From assembly GCA_020444765.1 (NCBI GenBank), contig JAGRHW010000236.1, positions 1-5,839 on the forward strand: DNA of 5,839 nt. The letters are read 5' to 3'. Below, piece by piece: positions 1 through 5,839 of the stretch. The stretch comes from Gammaproteobacteria bacterium. GTDB taxonomy: Bacteria; Pseudomonadota; Gammaproteobacteria; Granulosicoccales; Granulosicoccaceae. Made by a program: the position numbers and the translations under genes. Numbering within the stretch: position 1 is the first letter of the stretch; every line of letters begins with the position of its first letter. The notes beneath the pieces are model-generated. The model was given only the letters and a program-made list of their open reading frames with translations, searched no databases and had not been told where the DNA came from.

Positions 1-539
1 TGGTGCGCGGTCTGGATTATTACAGCCACACGGTTTTCGAATGGGTGACGGACCAGCTCGGCGCCCAGGGCACTTGCTGCGCCGGTGGCCGCTACGACAG
101 CCTGACCGAGCAGCTTGGCGGCAAGCTGACGCCGGCGGTTGGCTGGGCGATAGGCGCGGAGCGGATTCTCGCCTTGATCGAAAACAAACAGGGGCCGCAA
201 CCCCGGCCTGAGACTGACGTCTATCTCGTGCTCGGCAGCGATATCGATGCTCTGGAAGGCCTGCAGCTCGCTGAATCGCTGCGCGAGGCTGTGCCGGGTC
301 TGGCGTTGATCTGTCATAGCGGCGGCGGCAGCATGAAGAGTCAGTTCAAAAAGGCCGACAAGAGCGGTGCCCGGCTTGCTGTCGTTCTTGCCGGCCAGGA
401 AGTTGCCGACGGGACTGCGACCGTGAAATACCTGCGTGATGAGCAGGAGCAAATTACCGTGCCGAGGGACGAGCTTGCACAATTGCTGATCAACACTATA
501 CAAACTACAACGAATTCGATACCGGGAGTACGTCCGTGA
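1..539 (+). CDS. hisS: Histidyl-tRNA synthetase, C-terminal part (5' truncated by window edge)
   Basis: HisRS is a cytoplasmic class II aminoacyl-tRNA synthetase that activates histidine with ATP and loads it on tRNA-His. The frame is open from the window edge (first full codon at 3); the real start lies upstream, and about 178 residues are visible. The visible part begins in the histidine-binding signature VRGLDYY, whose Arg is the family's catalytic arginine. It continues through the second signature [14 protein letters not shown] and class II motif 3 (GWAIGAERI, with its ATP-contacting Arg). From about residue 70 it matches the C-terminal anticodon-binding domain (TDVYLVLG, then [20 protein letters not shown]). 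The protein ends in a polar tail of about 16 residues after LAQLL, longer than in the E. coli enzyme as I recall it. The stop overlaps the yfgM start (GTGA). The identification is secure from the signatures and from the conserved hisS–yfgM–bamB order. Confidence 0.97.
   Translation, partial: VRGLDYYSHTVFEWVTDQLGAQGTCCAGGRYDSLTEQLGGKLTPAVGWAIGAERILALIENKQGPQPRPETDVYLVLGSDIDALEGLQLAESLREAVPGLALICHSGGGSMKSQFKKADKSGARLAVVLAGQEVADGTATVKYLRDEQEQITVPRDELAQLLINTIQTTTNSIPGVRP
524..528 (+). promoter_or_regulatory. Ribosome binding site of yfgM
   Basis: GGGAG lies 7 nt before the GTG at 536 and inside the last codons of hisS. It supports the unusual GTG start of yfgM and a 4-bp GTGA overlap with hisS. 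Confidence 0.7.
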
Positions 540-1195
540 GTGATTACGAAACAGAAGAGCAACAGATCGAGGCCATCAAGGAGTGGTGGAAGGAAAACGG
601 AAAATCCGTGCTGCTTGGCGTTGCACTCGGGGTCGGAGCGATCTTTTCCTGGACGGGCTGGAATAGCTGGAAGCATGGGCAGGCCGAGGCCGCATCCGAT
701 CTGTATACGCAGGTAACGGAAGTCGCCGCCAGCGGTGATACTGATGAGCTGGCCAGACTTGCTGCATCGTTGCGCGATGATTATAAAAACTCGTCGTTCG
801 CCGCGATGAGCAGCCTTGTCGAGGCTAAAGCCCTGGTCAAAGCATCCCGTTTGGACGATGCAATAAAAAGTCTGCAGTGGGTAATCGATAACACGGAGCT
901 TGAAGAATTAAAGACTGTTGCCGAGGTTCGCAAGGCAAGGATTCTTCTGGCATCCGGTCAGCCCGACCAGGCGCTCTCCAGCCTGCCCGATCCCGCGCCC
1001 CTGGCTTTTACAGGCCTGGTTGCCGAGGCGCGGGGCGATATCTTAGCCGCCAAAGGTGATCTCGAGAAGGCCCGTGAGGCCTATCTGAAGGCGCAAAGTA
1101 ACGGTACCTCAGTGGCAAATCCGGAGTTGCTTGGTATCAAAATCGACGATCTGGCCGTGCCGTCGGTGGTTGATGAGAAAAAAGACGAAAGCTGA
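536..1195 (+). CDS. yfgM: YfgM-family inner-membrane protein with periplasmic TPR domain (Sec translocon ancillary factor)
   Basis: This 219-residue protein is close to the roughly 206 residues of E. coli YfgM. The acidic N-terminus ([18 protein letters not shown]) followed by [17 protein letters not shown] matches the family. A short cytoplasmic segment precedes one transmembrane helix at about residues 24-42, and the rest should be periplasmic. Residues about 55-190 are helical and Ala-rich with TPR-like helix pairs, for example [15 protein letters not shown] near 104-118 and [16 protein letters not shown] near 172-187. This corresponds to the TPR_21 type of domain. In E. coli, YfgM associates with SecYEG and the chaperone PpiD and is linked to the Rcs stress response; that role is inferred here by homology. 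The GTG start is chosen because of the GGGAG Shine-Dalgarno and the family-typical N-terminus. The stop overlaps the bamB ATG (TGATG), which implies translational coupling in an operon whose products serve envelope protein export and assembly. Confidence 0.93.
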   Translation: MSDYETEEQQIEAIKEWWKENGKSVLLGVALGVGAIFSWTGWNSWKHGQAEAASDLYTQVTEVAASGDTDELARLAASLRDDYKNSSFAAMSSLVEAKALVKASRLDDAIKSLQWVIDNTELEELKTVAEVRKARILLASGQPDQALSSLPDPAPLAFTGLVAEARGDILAAKGDLEKAREAYLKAQSNGTSVANPELLGIKIDDLAVPSVVDEKKDES

Positions 1196-2340
1196 TGCGT
1201 TACCTACTCGTTCCGATATTGTGTGTTCTGATCTCGGCGTGCGCGTCCGATGGCGAAGTGCTGGAACCGGCGGAGTTGATCGAATTCCGCGCCTCGGCCA
1301 CTGTCGATAATATCTGGAAAACCGAAACCGGAACCGCCCGCGCCAAAGGGGCTGAATTCTTCTCACCGCATATCGATGAATCCGCTGTCTACACGGCGGG
1401 TTATAAAGGGCTGGTCAAACGTACCGACCGGATAAAGGGTAAGGAGGTCTGGAGTCGTGAACTCGATTTTACGCTGATCTCCGGTGTAAGTGGCGATCAG
1501 AGCCGGATTTATCTCAATAGTTTTGAAGGGCATCTGCTGGCCTTGTCCAAGGAGTCCGGCGAATTGCTCTGGCAGCAGAAATTTTCCTCTGAGGCGCTCG
1601 CACCACCGGCCGCGGCGCTGGACAGGGTGGTTCTGCGGACCAACGATGGTTTTATTATCGCTCTTCGTGCCGAAGACGGTGAGGAACTCTGGCGCTATCA
1701 GATACAGGTGCCGGTGCTGACCTTACACGGTTATGCCAGTCCGCTGATCGTACCGGGCGGGGTGCTGTGTGGTCTGGATGACGGCAGCCTGCTGGCGCTG
1801 ACGCTGGATGAAGGTAAAGTTATCTGGCAGACCCAGTTGTCCCGGGCCGAAGGCAGATCCGAGGTCGAGCGGCTGGTGGATCTGGACGGGCAGATCGTTA
1901 TTGATCAGCAGTTTATCTATGCGGTGAACTATCAGGGCAGAGTGGCGCAAATCGAACCCCAGCAAGGCAATATCGTCTGGTCGCGGCCGCTGTCGTCGGT
2001 CAAGGGCGTTGCTGTCGATGATTCGATGGTTTTCGTGGTCGAGCCCGATGCCTATCTGTGGGCTTTGGACAAACGTACCGGCGCTTCGATGTGGAAGCTG
2101 GAAAAACTCGAAGGGCGTTACCTGACCCGGCCGCTTGCCTTTATGGACTATGTGCTGGTCGGCGATCTGGAAGGCTATCTGCACGTGTTATCGAAATTCG
2201 ACGGCAGTACCGTGGCGCGATTCCAGATAGACAACTCGGCGATCCTGACCGCACCTCAGGTGCTGGATGAAACAGTGTATGTACAATCCAGCGGCGGGGT
2301 CGTACGGGCCCTGGATATCGGAAAACTCGTCAGGGAGTAA
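1195..2340 (+). CDS. bamB: Outer membrane protein assembly factor BamB (lipoprotein, beta-propeller)
   Basis: BamB (formerly YfgL) is a periplasm-facing outer-membrane lipoprotein that binds BamA and helps the BAM complex insert beta-barrel proteins. The product has 381 residues against about 392 in E. coli. The N-terminus is a lipoprotein signal peptide: [16 protein letters not shown] with lipobox I-S-A-C, so Cys16 would be lipidated. The next residue is Ala, not Asp, which fits outer-membrane sorting. The mature part shows PQQ-like beta-propeller repeats, each with a blade-closing Trp: KEVW (W86), GELLW (W126), EELW (W166), KVIW (W211), NIVW (W262) and ASMW (W300), with a further Trp at 41. 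Each is preceded by a G-x-[LVI]-x-A-L type strand. RSEVERLVDLDG (residues 221-232) fits the loop typical of BamB. No strong Shine-Dalgarno is seen; translation probably relies on the 1-bp TGATG overlap with yfgM. The usual downstream neighbour der is displaced by an opposed gene. Confidence 0.96.
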   Translation: MRYLLVPILCVLISACASDGEVLEPAELIEFRASATVDNIWKTETGTARAKGAEFFSPHIDESAVYTAGYKGLVKRTDRIKGKEVWSRELDFTLISGVSGDQSRIYLNSFEGHLLALSKESGELLWQQKFSSEALAPPAAALDRVVLRTNDGFIIALRAEDGEELWRYQIQVPVLTLHGYASPLIVPGGVLCGLDDGSLLALTLDEGKVIWQTQLSRAEGRSEVERLVDLDGQIVIDQQFIYAVNYQGRVAQIEPQQGNIVWSRPLSSVKGVAVDDSMVFVVEPDAYLWALDKRTGASMWKLEKLEGRYLTRPLAFMDYVLVGDLEGYLHVLSKFDGSTVARFQIDNSAILTAPQVLDETVYVQSSGGVVRALDIGKLVRE

Positions 2341-2369
2341 ACCGGCGTGCGGGTTCGCCTGAGCGGGAC
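2341..2369. other. Convergent 29-bp gap between bamB and the GGDEF–EAL gene
   Basis: bamB and the minus-strand gene end tail to tail with 29 bp between their stop codons. The only structure seen is a weak hairpin, CTGAG-CGGGA-CTCAG at 2359-2373, with no T-run on either strand long enough to call an intrinsic terminator. It also reaches into the last codon of the minus-strand gene. Transcripts from both sides probably overlap here or end by another mechanism. Confidence 0.6.
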
Positions 2370-4736
2370 TCAGTGTTTGGTTTGACCGACGGCGAAGTTC
2401 TGCTTTTCCAGCAGCAGGTTGTGCAGCTCCAGCGCCGATATGGGTTTTTGCAGATAGTAGCCCTGGATGGTGTCGCAGCCGAGCTCCCGCAAAATCTCAC
2501 ATTGTTCGGCTGTTTCCACGCCCTCGGCGATCGTTTTCAGATGCAGCTTCTGAGCGATCGCGATGATCGCGCCGGTGATTTCCCGAGCATCCTCAGATTT
2601 ATGTAAATCCTTGATAAAAGACTGGTCGATTTTCAAGGCATGGATGGGTAATTCCTTGAGCCGGTAGATCGAGGATGAGCCTACGCCGAAATCATCGATG
2701 ACCAGGGTCAGGCCACGGTTGCCCAGCTCCTTGAGCGTTTCCACCGCGGCGTGAAGGTCGCTCATGATGACCGATTCGGTGATTTCCAGCGCCAGCATGG
2801 CGGGTGAAATCGAGAAATCCTTGAGCGCCTTGTCGATAATGATCGGCAGATTCTGCAGCCGGAACTGACGGGGCGATATATTGATCGCAACCTGCACCGG
2901 TGACTGGTTCTGATCGATCCAGCTGCGAATCTGCTGGCAGGCCTGGCGAATCACCCACTCACCGATCTCGGCAATCAAGCCGGTTTTTTCCGCCAATGGA
3001 ATAAAGTGATCCGGCCGCACATTGCCGAGTTTCGGATCATTCCAGCGCAGAAAAGCCTCCATACCAGTGATTGTATTATTGGCCAGGTTCAGCTGCGGCT
3101 GGTATTTGAGCGACAAATTATTGTCGGTCAGAGCATTTCGCAGGCGTGACTCCATGGTCATCTGCTGCATGGCCCGGACTTTCATATCACGGTTGTAAAT
3201 CTGATAATTATTACGGCCCATCTGTTTGGCCTGGTAGCAGGCCGAATCGGCATGTTTCAGCAGAGCGTTCAAATTGTCGGCGTCATCCGGATACAGAGCG
3301 ATGCCGATGCTCGCACTGACTTCGATATCGATGCCGTCGATTTCAAGTTTCTGGTGCAGGTGTTGGATAATCCGGTCGGCGGTGATCCGTACTTCACGAA
3401 TATCCTTAATCTGATCGAGAAACGCAGCAAATTCGTCACCGCCCATGCGTGAGGAAACATCGATCTCGCGCAGATTATCCTGAATCCGGTTGGCTACCGA
3501 GATCAGTAACTCGTCGCCCACGGCGTGGCCAAGCGTATCGTTGACCTGTTTGAACTTGTCCAGATCGAAAAGCAGCAGCGCGACTTTGTGGCCGAAACGT
3601 TTGCTGCGGGAGATCGCCTCGTCGAGCTTGTTGATAAAGTGATTGCGGTTGGCAAGTCCGGTCAAGCCGTCTTTGGTTGCCTGGTGATGCAGCTGCTTCT
3701 GCGCCATCTTCAGGTAAGTGATATCCGAAAACGTGATGATGTGGCCGGTGTTTTTTGTAGAGCGCTTGGTGACACGCAAGTAGATGCCTGACTCGGTCAG
3801 GTATTCACGCGGCGTCTCATTGATATTGGCGCCGTTTTCAGCAGCATTGTTTTCAATCAGATGGTGCGTTTGAATTTCAATCAGGCGTAGTTCTTCCCGG
3901 CTGATGCTGCGCGCAAAAGCATCTTCAAACGACTTGCCGATGGCGAGTTTGGCGTTCAGGTTCGGGCACAATCTGCCCAGTGTTTCATTGATGACAAGGC
4001 AGTGATCGTCCTTGTCGGTAAGGACGATACCTTCATCGAGATTATTGACGGAATCCGAAATAAGCTTTCGTTCCGCCGCCAGCTTGGTTTGGGTCTGGCG
4101 TTGTTTCATGTTCAGCGAGATGACCAGGATTATCAGGCTGATGGTGCCTAACAACAGTGTCAGCACGCTGCCACGGAAGCCTTCCAGCTGACTATGATAA
4201 GCTGAAATCGTGCGTTCCTGTTTTTCGTTGAGCCAGTCCTGTTCCTCGCGTAACTCCGCCAGTGCGGATTTGAGGCGCTGAGTGGAGAGTTCGAAGGCCA
4301 GTATCGAGTCCGGGGCGTGTTGCTCGGTGCCTTTGGTCAGCCAGGTTCGAATATCCTGTAATACCGGCTCGGCAACACTGAAGATCCGCCGCTTTTCATC
4401 CTTGCTGCTGCCAGGGGAGTTCTTTTTCAGGGTGGCGACTTTTTCCGCGGCCGTGCTGATTGCGTCAATGATGCGTTGACGGGCGGTAACCGACTGATTG
4501 TTTATCTCTATCGCAAAAGTCTGGTTAATGCTTTCCAGAGTGCTGATGATTATCGAGATATCTCGTTGGTCCTGAAGGAGGGCCAGTGATTCGGACTCGT
4601 CGACGAATCCGGTTTTATCGTAGACGAAATAGCCAAAGAGTATTCCTGCCAACAGAATGATCAGAAACGAGCCGACCTCGAGTTTTGACACCGATGCGTA
4701 TCTTTCGGAAATTCTCATGTAAAACCCTTCTCCCAT
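2370..4736 (-). CDS. Membrane-bound PAS–GGDEF–EAL cyclic-di-GMP protein (putative bifunctional diguanylate cyclase/phosphodiesterase)
   Basis: This 788-residue sensor would make and/or degrade c-di-GMP at the inner membrane. Order of parts: TM1 about 21-39; a helical periplasmic region about 40-188 of no family I recognise; TM2 about 189-208; no evident HAMP; a PAS domain about 225-345 ending in the DIT motif (338-340) and a signalling helix; GGDEF about 353-515; EAL about 530-780. The GGDEF domain has DGLTGLANR, an intact GGDEF active site (432-436) and an I-site RxxD (R423, D426) five residues upstream, as in product-inhibited cyclases. The EAL signature reads EAFLRW (E560-W565), so Leu is replaced by Phe. 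Other phosphodiesterase residues are present: N619, E651, E654, D681, D682, K702, E738, E741 and Q758. Both activities are therefore possible. Start choice is ambiguous: the ATG at 4736 has AGAGGA 5 nt upstream, while the ATG at 4718 (protein six residues shorter) follows GGGAGAAGGG by 6 nt. It is convergent with bamB and divergent from der. Confidence 0.95.
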   Translation of the reverse strand: MGEGFYMRISERYASVSKLEVGSFLIILLAGILFGYFVYDKTGFVDESESLALLQDQRDISIIISTLESINQTFAIEINNQSVTARQRIIDAISTAAEKVATLKKNSPGSSKDEKRRIFSVAEPVLQDIRTWLTKGTEQHAPDSILAFELSTQRLKSALAELREEQDWLNEKQERTISAYHSQLEGFRGSVLTLLLGTISLIILVISLNMKQRQTQTKLAAERKLISDSVNNLDEGIVLTDKDDHCLVINETLGRLCPNLNAKLAIGKSFEDAFARSISREELRLIEIQTHHLIENNAAENGANINETPREYLTESGIYLRVTKRSTKNTGHIITFSDITYLKMAQKQLHHQATKDGLTGLANRNHFINKLDEAISRSKRFGHKVALLLFDLDKFKQVNDTLGHAVGDELLISVANRIQDNLREIDVSSRMGGDEFAAFLDQIKDIREVRITADRIIQHLHQKLEIDGIDIEVSASIGIALYPDDADNLNALLKHADSACYQAKQMGRNNYQIYNRDMKVRAMQQMTMESRLRNALTDNNLSLKYQPQLNLANNTITGMEAFLRWNDPKLGNVRPDHFIPLAEKTGLIAEIGEWVIRQACQQIRSWIDQNQSPVQVAINISPRQFRLQNLPIIIDKALKDFSISPAMLALEITESVIMSDLHAAVETLKELGNRGLTLVIDDFGVGSSSIYRLKELPIHALKIDQSFIKDLHKSEDAREITGAIIAIAQKLHLKTIAEGVETAEQCEILRELGCDTIQGYYLQKPISALELHNLLLEKQNFAVGQTKH

Positions 4737-4747
4737 GAAAATCCTCT
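4725..4747 (-). promoter_or_regulatory. Two alternative ribosome binding sites for the GGDEF–EAL gene
   Basis: Read on the minus strand, AGAGGA (4747-4742) lies 5 nt before the ATG at 4736. The purine run GGGAGAAGGG (4734-4725) lies 6 nt before a second in-frame ATG at 4718. The second run matches the anti-Shine-Dalgarno at least as well, so the protein may start at MRISERY. Both starts keep TM1 intact. Confidence 0.5.
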
Positions 4748-4822
4748 GCTTGACTTGAAATTGCGCATTCGCTCTCTTTTTTGTTCTTTTGATTGAGTCT
4801 TTCGAAATACCCGAAGACCGGT

Positions 4823-4859
4823 GGCAGCACGGTGTTGCCGGTCGGCGCTAAGTGCTGCC
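4823..4859. repeat. Inverted repeat GGCAGCAC / GTGCTGCC
   Basis: GGCAGCAC (4823-4830) and GTGCTGCC (4852-4859) are perfect 8-bp inverted arms around a 21-nt loop; wobble pairs could extend the stem by two in RNA. The loop carries a near copy of the right arm, GTGTTGCC (4832-4839), which can pair with the same left arm as a smaller 6-bp hairpin, so the two pairings exclude each other. It could be an operator made of repeated GTGYTGCC half-sites or an RNA stem; the sequence does not decide. Confidence 0.55.
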
Positions 4860-4889
4860 GTGGGGCTGTTTTCCGTCCAGTAACCCGGG

Positions 4890-4932
4890 AATCTTGCATT
4901 TTCTTCTTTAACGGCTGCTTGCCGGCAAGATT
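4890..4932. repeat. Inverted repeat AATCTTGC / GCAAGATT
   Basis: Perfect 8-bp arms at 4890-4897 and 4925-4932 enclose a 27-nt loop. The right arm overlaps the palindrome at 4918-4929, so GCAAG at 4925-4929 can pair with CTTGC at 4893 or with CTTGC at 4918, but not both. No T-run follows that would make it a terminator. Confidence 0.5.
4918..4929. repeat. Perfect 12-bp palindrome CTTGCCGGCAAG
   Basis: CTTGCCGGCAAG is identical on both strands with no spacer. That geometry suits a dimeric DNA-binding protein better than an RNA hairpin, since the loop would be only 2-4 nt. It lies about 190 bp upstream of both flanking start codons. No regulator can be named from the sequence. Confidence 0.5.
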
Positions 4933-4963
4933 TAATGCATCGCTGTTCGAATCACGGTGTTGA

Positions 4964-4980
4964 GCAATGCTTATCGTTGC
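4964..4980. repeat. Small inverted repeat GCAATG–CTTAT–CGTTGC
   Basis: A 6-bp stem with one T·G pair and a 5-nt loop, followed directly by GCGCC. It is short and could be chance; it is recorded because it adds to the cluster of inverted repeats in this intergenic region. Confidence 0.3.
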
Positions 4981-5062
4981 GCGCCCTAGAGCGGAAAAAT
5001 CACGTAACAATCCAAGGTACGGAATTTTTCTGAAAACGACATCGTTCTTTATCGGTTAATCG

Positions 5063-5071
5063 TGAGATACT
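5063..5071 (+). promoter_or_regulatory. Candidate extended -10 promoter of der
   Basis: TGAGATACT contains the extended -10 TGn element followed by GATACT, a 4/6 match to TATAAT that keeps the key A2 and T6. The -35 region near 5043-5050 is poor, as is common for extended -10 promoters. Transcription would start near 5078, leaving a leader of about 28 nt with a Shine-Dalgarno. der needs its own promoter here because the upstream gene points the other way. Confidence 0.35.
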
Positions 5072-5094
5072 ATGCGGTTGTTTCCTTTGAACAC

Positions 5095-5100
5095 GAAAGG
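5095..5100 (+). promoter_or_regulatory. Ribosome binding site of der
   Basis: GAAAGG lies 5 nt before the ATG at 5106 and supports that start, which also gives the family-typical N-terminus running directly into the first Walker A motif. Confidence 0.6.
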
Positions 5101-5105
5101 CGTTT

Positions 5106-5839
5106 ATGAAACCGGTGCTAGCGTTGGTTGGTCGACCGAATGTCGGAAAATCCACCTTATTCAATAAGTTAACCAAGACTATGGATGCCTTGGTTGCAGA
5201 TTTTCCGGGGCTGACACGTGACCGTAAGTACGGGGATGGCAAGCTCGGGGATTTTGCCTACACGGTCGTGGATACCGGTGGTCTGAGTGGCGAGGAGCAG
5301 GGTATAGACGCCTGCATGGCGGAGCAAACCCTGCTGGCTATCAAGGAAGCCGATGTGGTTCTGTTTATGGTCGATGGACGTAGCGGACTGACCAATGTCG
5401 ATGAGCAGATTGCCACCGACTTGCGCCGGCAGTCATGCAAGGTCTGTCTGGTGGTTAACAAAATCGATGGCATCGGTGAGGAACAGGCCGGTGCCGAGTT
5501 TTTCAGTCTGGGGTTTAGTGAGCCGGTTTGCATAGCGGCGTCACATAACCGCGGACTTGCGGGTTTACTGGAGCGGGTCGCACAAATGATGGCTGTCGAC
5601 AGCGTCCCGACAACTGATGAGCCGGAGGATGACAGCTCTATTCGGGTCGGCGTCATCGGTCGACCGAATGTCGGCAAGTCAACCTTGATCAATCGTTTTT
5701 TGGGTGAGCAGCGGGTTGTTGCGTTCGATAAGCCGGGTACCACGCGCGACGTCGTGCGTATACCGTTGCGGCGGGGCAAACGTGATTATCTGCTGATCGA
5801 CACCGCCGGGATTCGCCGTCGCGGAAAGATCAGCGAAAC
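5106..5839 (+). CDS. der: Ribosome-associated double GTPase Der (EngA), N-terminal half, truncated by window edge
   Basis: Der is an essential tandem-domain GTPase that acts in maturation and stability of the 50S ribosomal subunit. The frame from the ATG at 5106 is open to the window end: 244 residues plus two bases of the next codon, about half of the roughly 490-residue family length. The first G domain shows G1 GRPNVGKS (9-16), G2 around T37 in LTRDR, G3 DTGG (56-59) and G4 NKID (118-121). An acidic linker (about 163-177, [14 protein letters not shown]) leads to the second G domain with G1 GRPNVGKS (185-192), TTRD and G3 DTAG (232-235). The rest of domain 2 and the KH-like domain lie beyond the window. 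The G5 segment of domain 1 reads IAASHNRG where the family usually has a form of SAxHGxG. der usually follows bamB on the same strand; here a minus-strand gene intervenes. Confidence 0.96.
   Translation, partial: MKPVLALVGRPNVGKSTLFNKLTKTMDALVADFPGLTRDRKYGDGKLGDFAYTVVDTGGLSGEEQGIDACMAEQTLLAIKEADVVLFMVDGRSGLTNVDEQIATDLRRQSCKVCLVVNKIDGIGEEQAGAEFFSLGFSEPVCIAASHNRGLAGLLERVAQMMAVDSVPTTDEPEDDSSIRVGVIGRPNVGKSTLINRFLGEQRVVAFDKPGTTRDVVRIPLRRGKRDYLLIDTAGIRRRGKISE

Larger units (their letters stand above)
4737..5105. promoter_or_regulatory. Divergent intergenic region between the GGDEF–EAL gene and der
   Basis: This 369-bp stretch holds no gene I can support. Plus-strand frames are short and a minus-strand frame running through it has no recognisable protein features. 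It must carry the promoters of both flanking genes. Its centre (4820-4980) is dense in inverted repeats, listed separately, while 4770-4800 is a T-rich tract on the plus strand. I find a plausible der promoter at the right end but no good -35/-10 pair for the minus-strand gene. A sigma-54 site near 4823 was tested by eye and rejected. Confidence 0.65.

Noticed and set aside
475..502. TTGCAC-N16-TATACA as an internal promoter for yfgM–bamB inside the end of hisS
   Set aside because: Only 3/6 and 4/6 matches; the AT-rich hisS tail makes such matches likely by chance, and the overlapping genes already explain expression.
4750..4778. TTGACT as a plus-strand -35 element
   Set aside because: No -10-like hexamer lies at 16-18 nt spacing, and it would drive transcription over 300 bp before der.
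4763..4785. GCG-CATT-CGC followed by a T-rich tract as a terminator
   Set aside because: A 3-bp stem is too weak, the tract is interrupted, and no plus-strand gene ends upstream for it to terminate.
4822..4840. Sigma-54-like promoter TGGCA...TTGCC
   Set aside because: GG and GC are separated by 12 nt where the -24/-12 element needs 10, and the similarity is explained by the inverted repeat.
4918..4935. CTTGCCGGCAAG followed by ATTTAA as an intrinsic terminator
   Set aside because: The stem would have an unusably small loop and there is no run of T residues after it.
4615..5010. 131-codon minus-strand open frame across the intergenic region and the 5' end of the GGDEF–EAL gene
   Set aside because: It overlaps the real gene in another frame, has no recognisable domain and ends inside it; low-complexity polar composition is typical of a chance frame.
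5258..5779. 173-codon minus-strand open frame opposite der
   Set aside because: It is the shadow of der, whose plus-strand frame is open throughout with all G motifs.

Overview
The window is a housekeeping segment of what looks like a gammaproteobacterial chromosome. The evidence is the gene order hisS–yfgM–bamB–der, which is characteristic of Gammaproteobacteria, together with the protein sequences: a HisRS C-terminus, a YfgM-type membrane TPR protein, a BamB lipoprotein and the double-GTPase Der. Base composition looks moderately GC-rich. I cannot place it below class.

Layout. Bases 1-539 hold the 3' part of hisS (its 5' end lies upstream). It overlaps yfgM (536-1195) by 4 bp, and yfgM overlaps bamB (1195-2340) by 1 bp, so these three form a compact, probably translationally coupled plus-strand operon. 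A 29-bp convergent gap follows. The minus-strand gene 2370-4736 encodes a large two-transmembrane PAS–GGDEF–EAL cyclic-di-GMP protein. A 369-bp divergent intergenic region (4737-5105) separates it from der (5106 to the window end, truncated at about half length). That region contains several inverted repeats and a plausible extended -10 promoter for der.

How the genes fit together. HisS charges tRNA-His. YfgM is an inner-membrane, periplasm-facing partner of the Sec translocon and its chaperones. BamB is a lipoprotein subunit of the outer-membrane protein assembly machine. Der is a ribosome-biogenesis GTPase. The c-di-GMP gene is the one accessory element: it sits between bamB and der, where these are usually adjacent, is transcribed against them, and probably gives der its own promoter.

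I found no clearly new system. The points most worth checking are the unassigned periplasmic sensor region of the GGDEF–EAL protein, its EAF variant of the EAL signature beside otherwise intact catalytic residues, and the repeat-rich divergent intergenic region, where two stem arms each have two mutually exclusive pairing partners.
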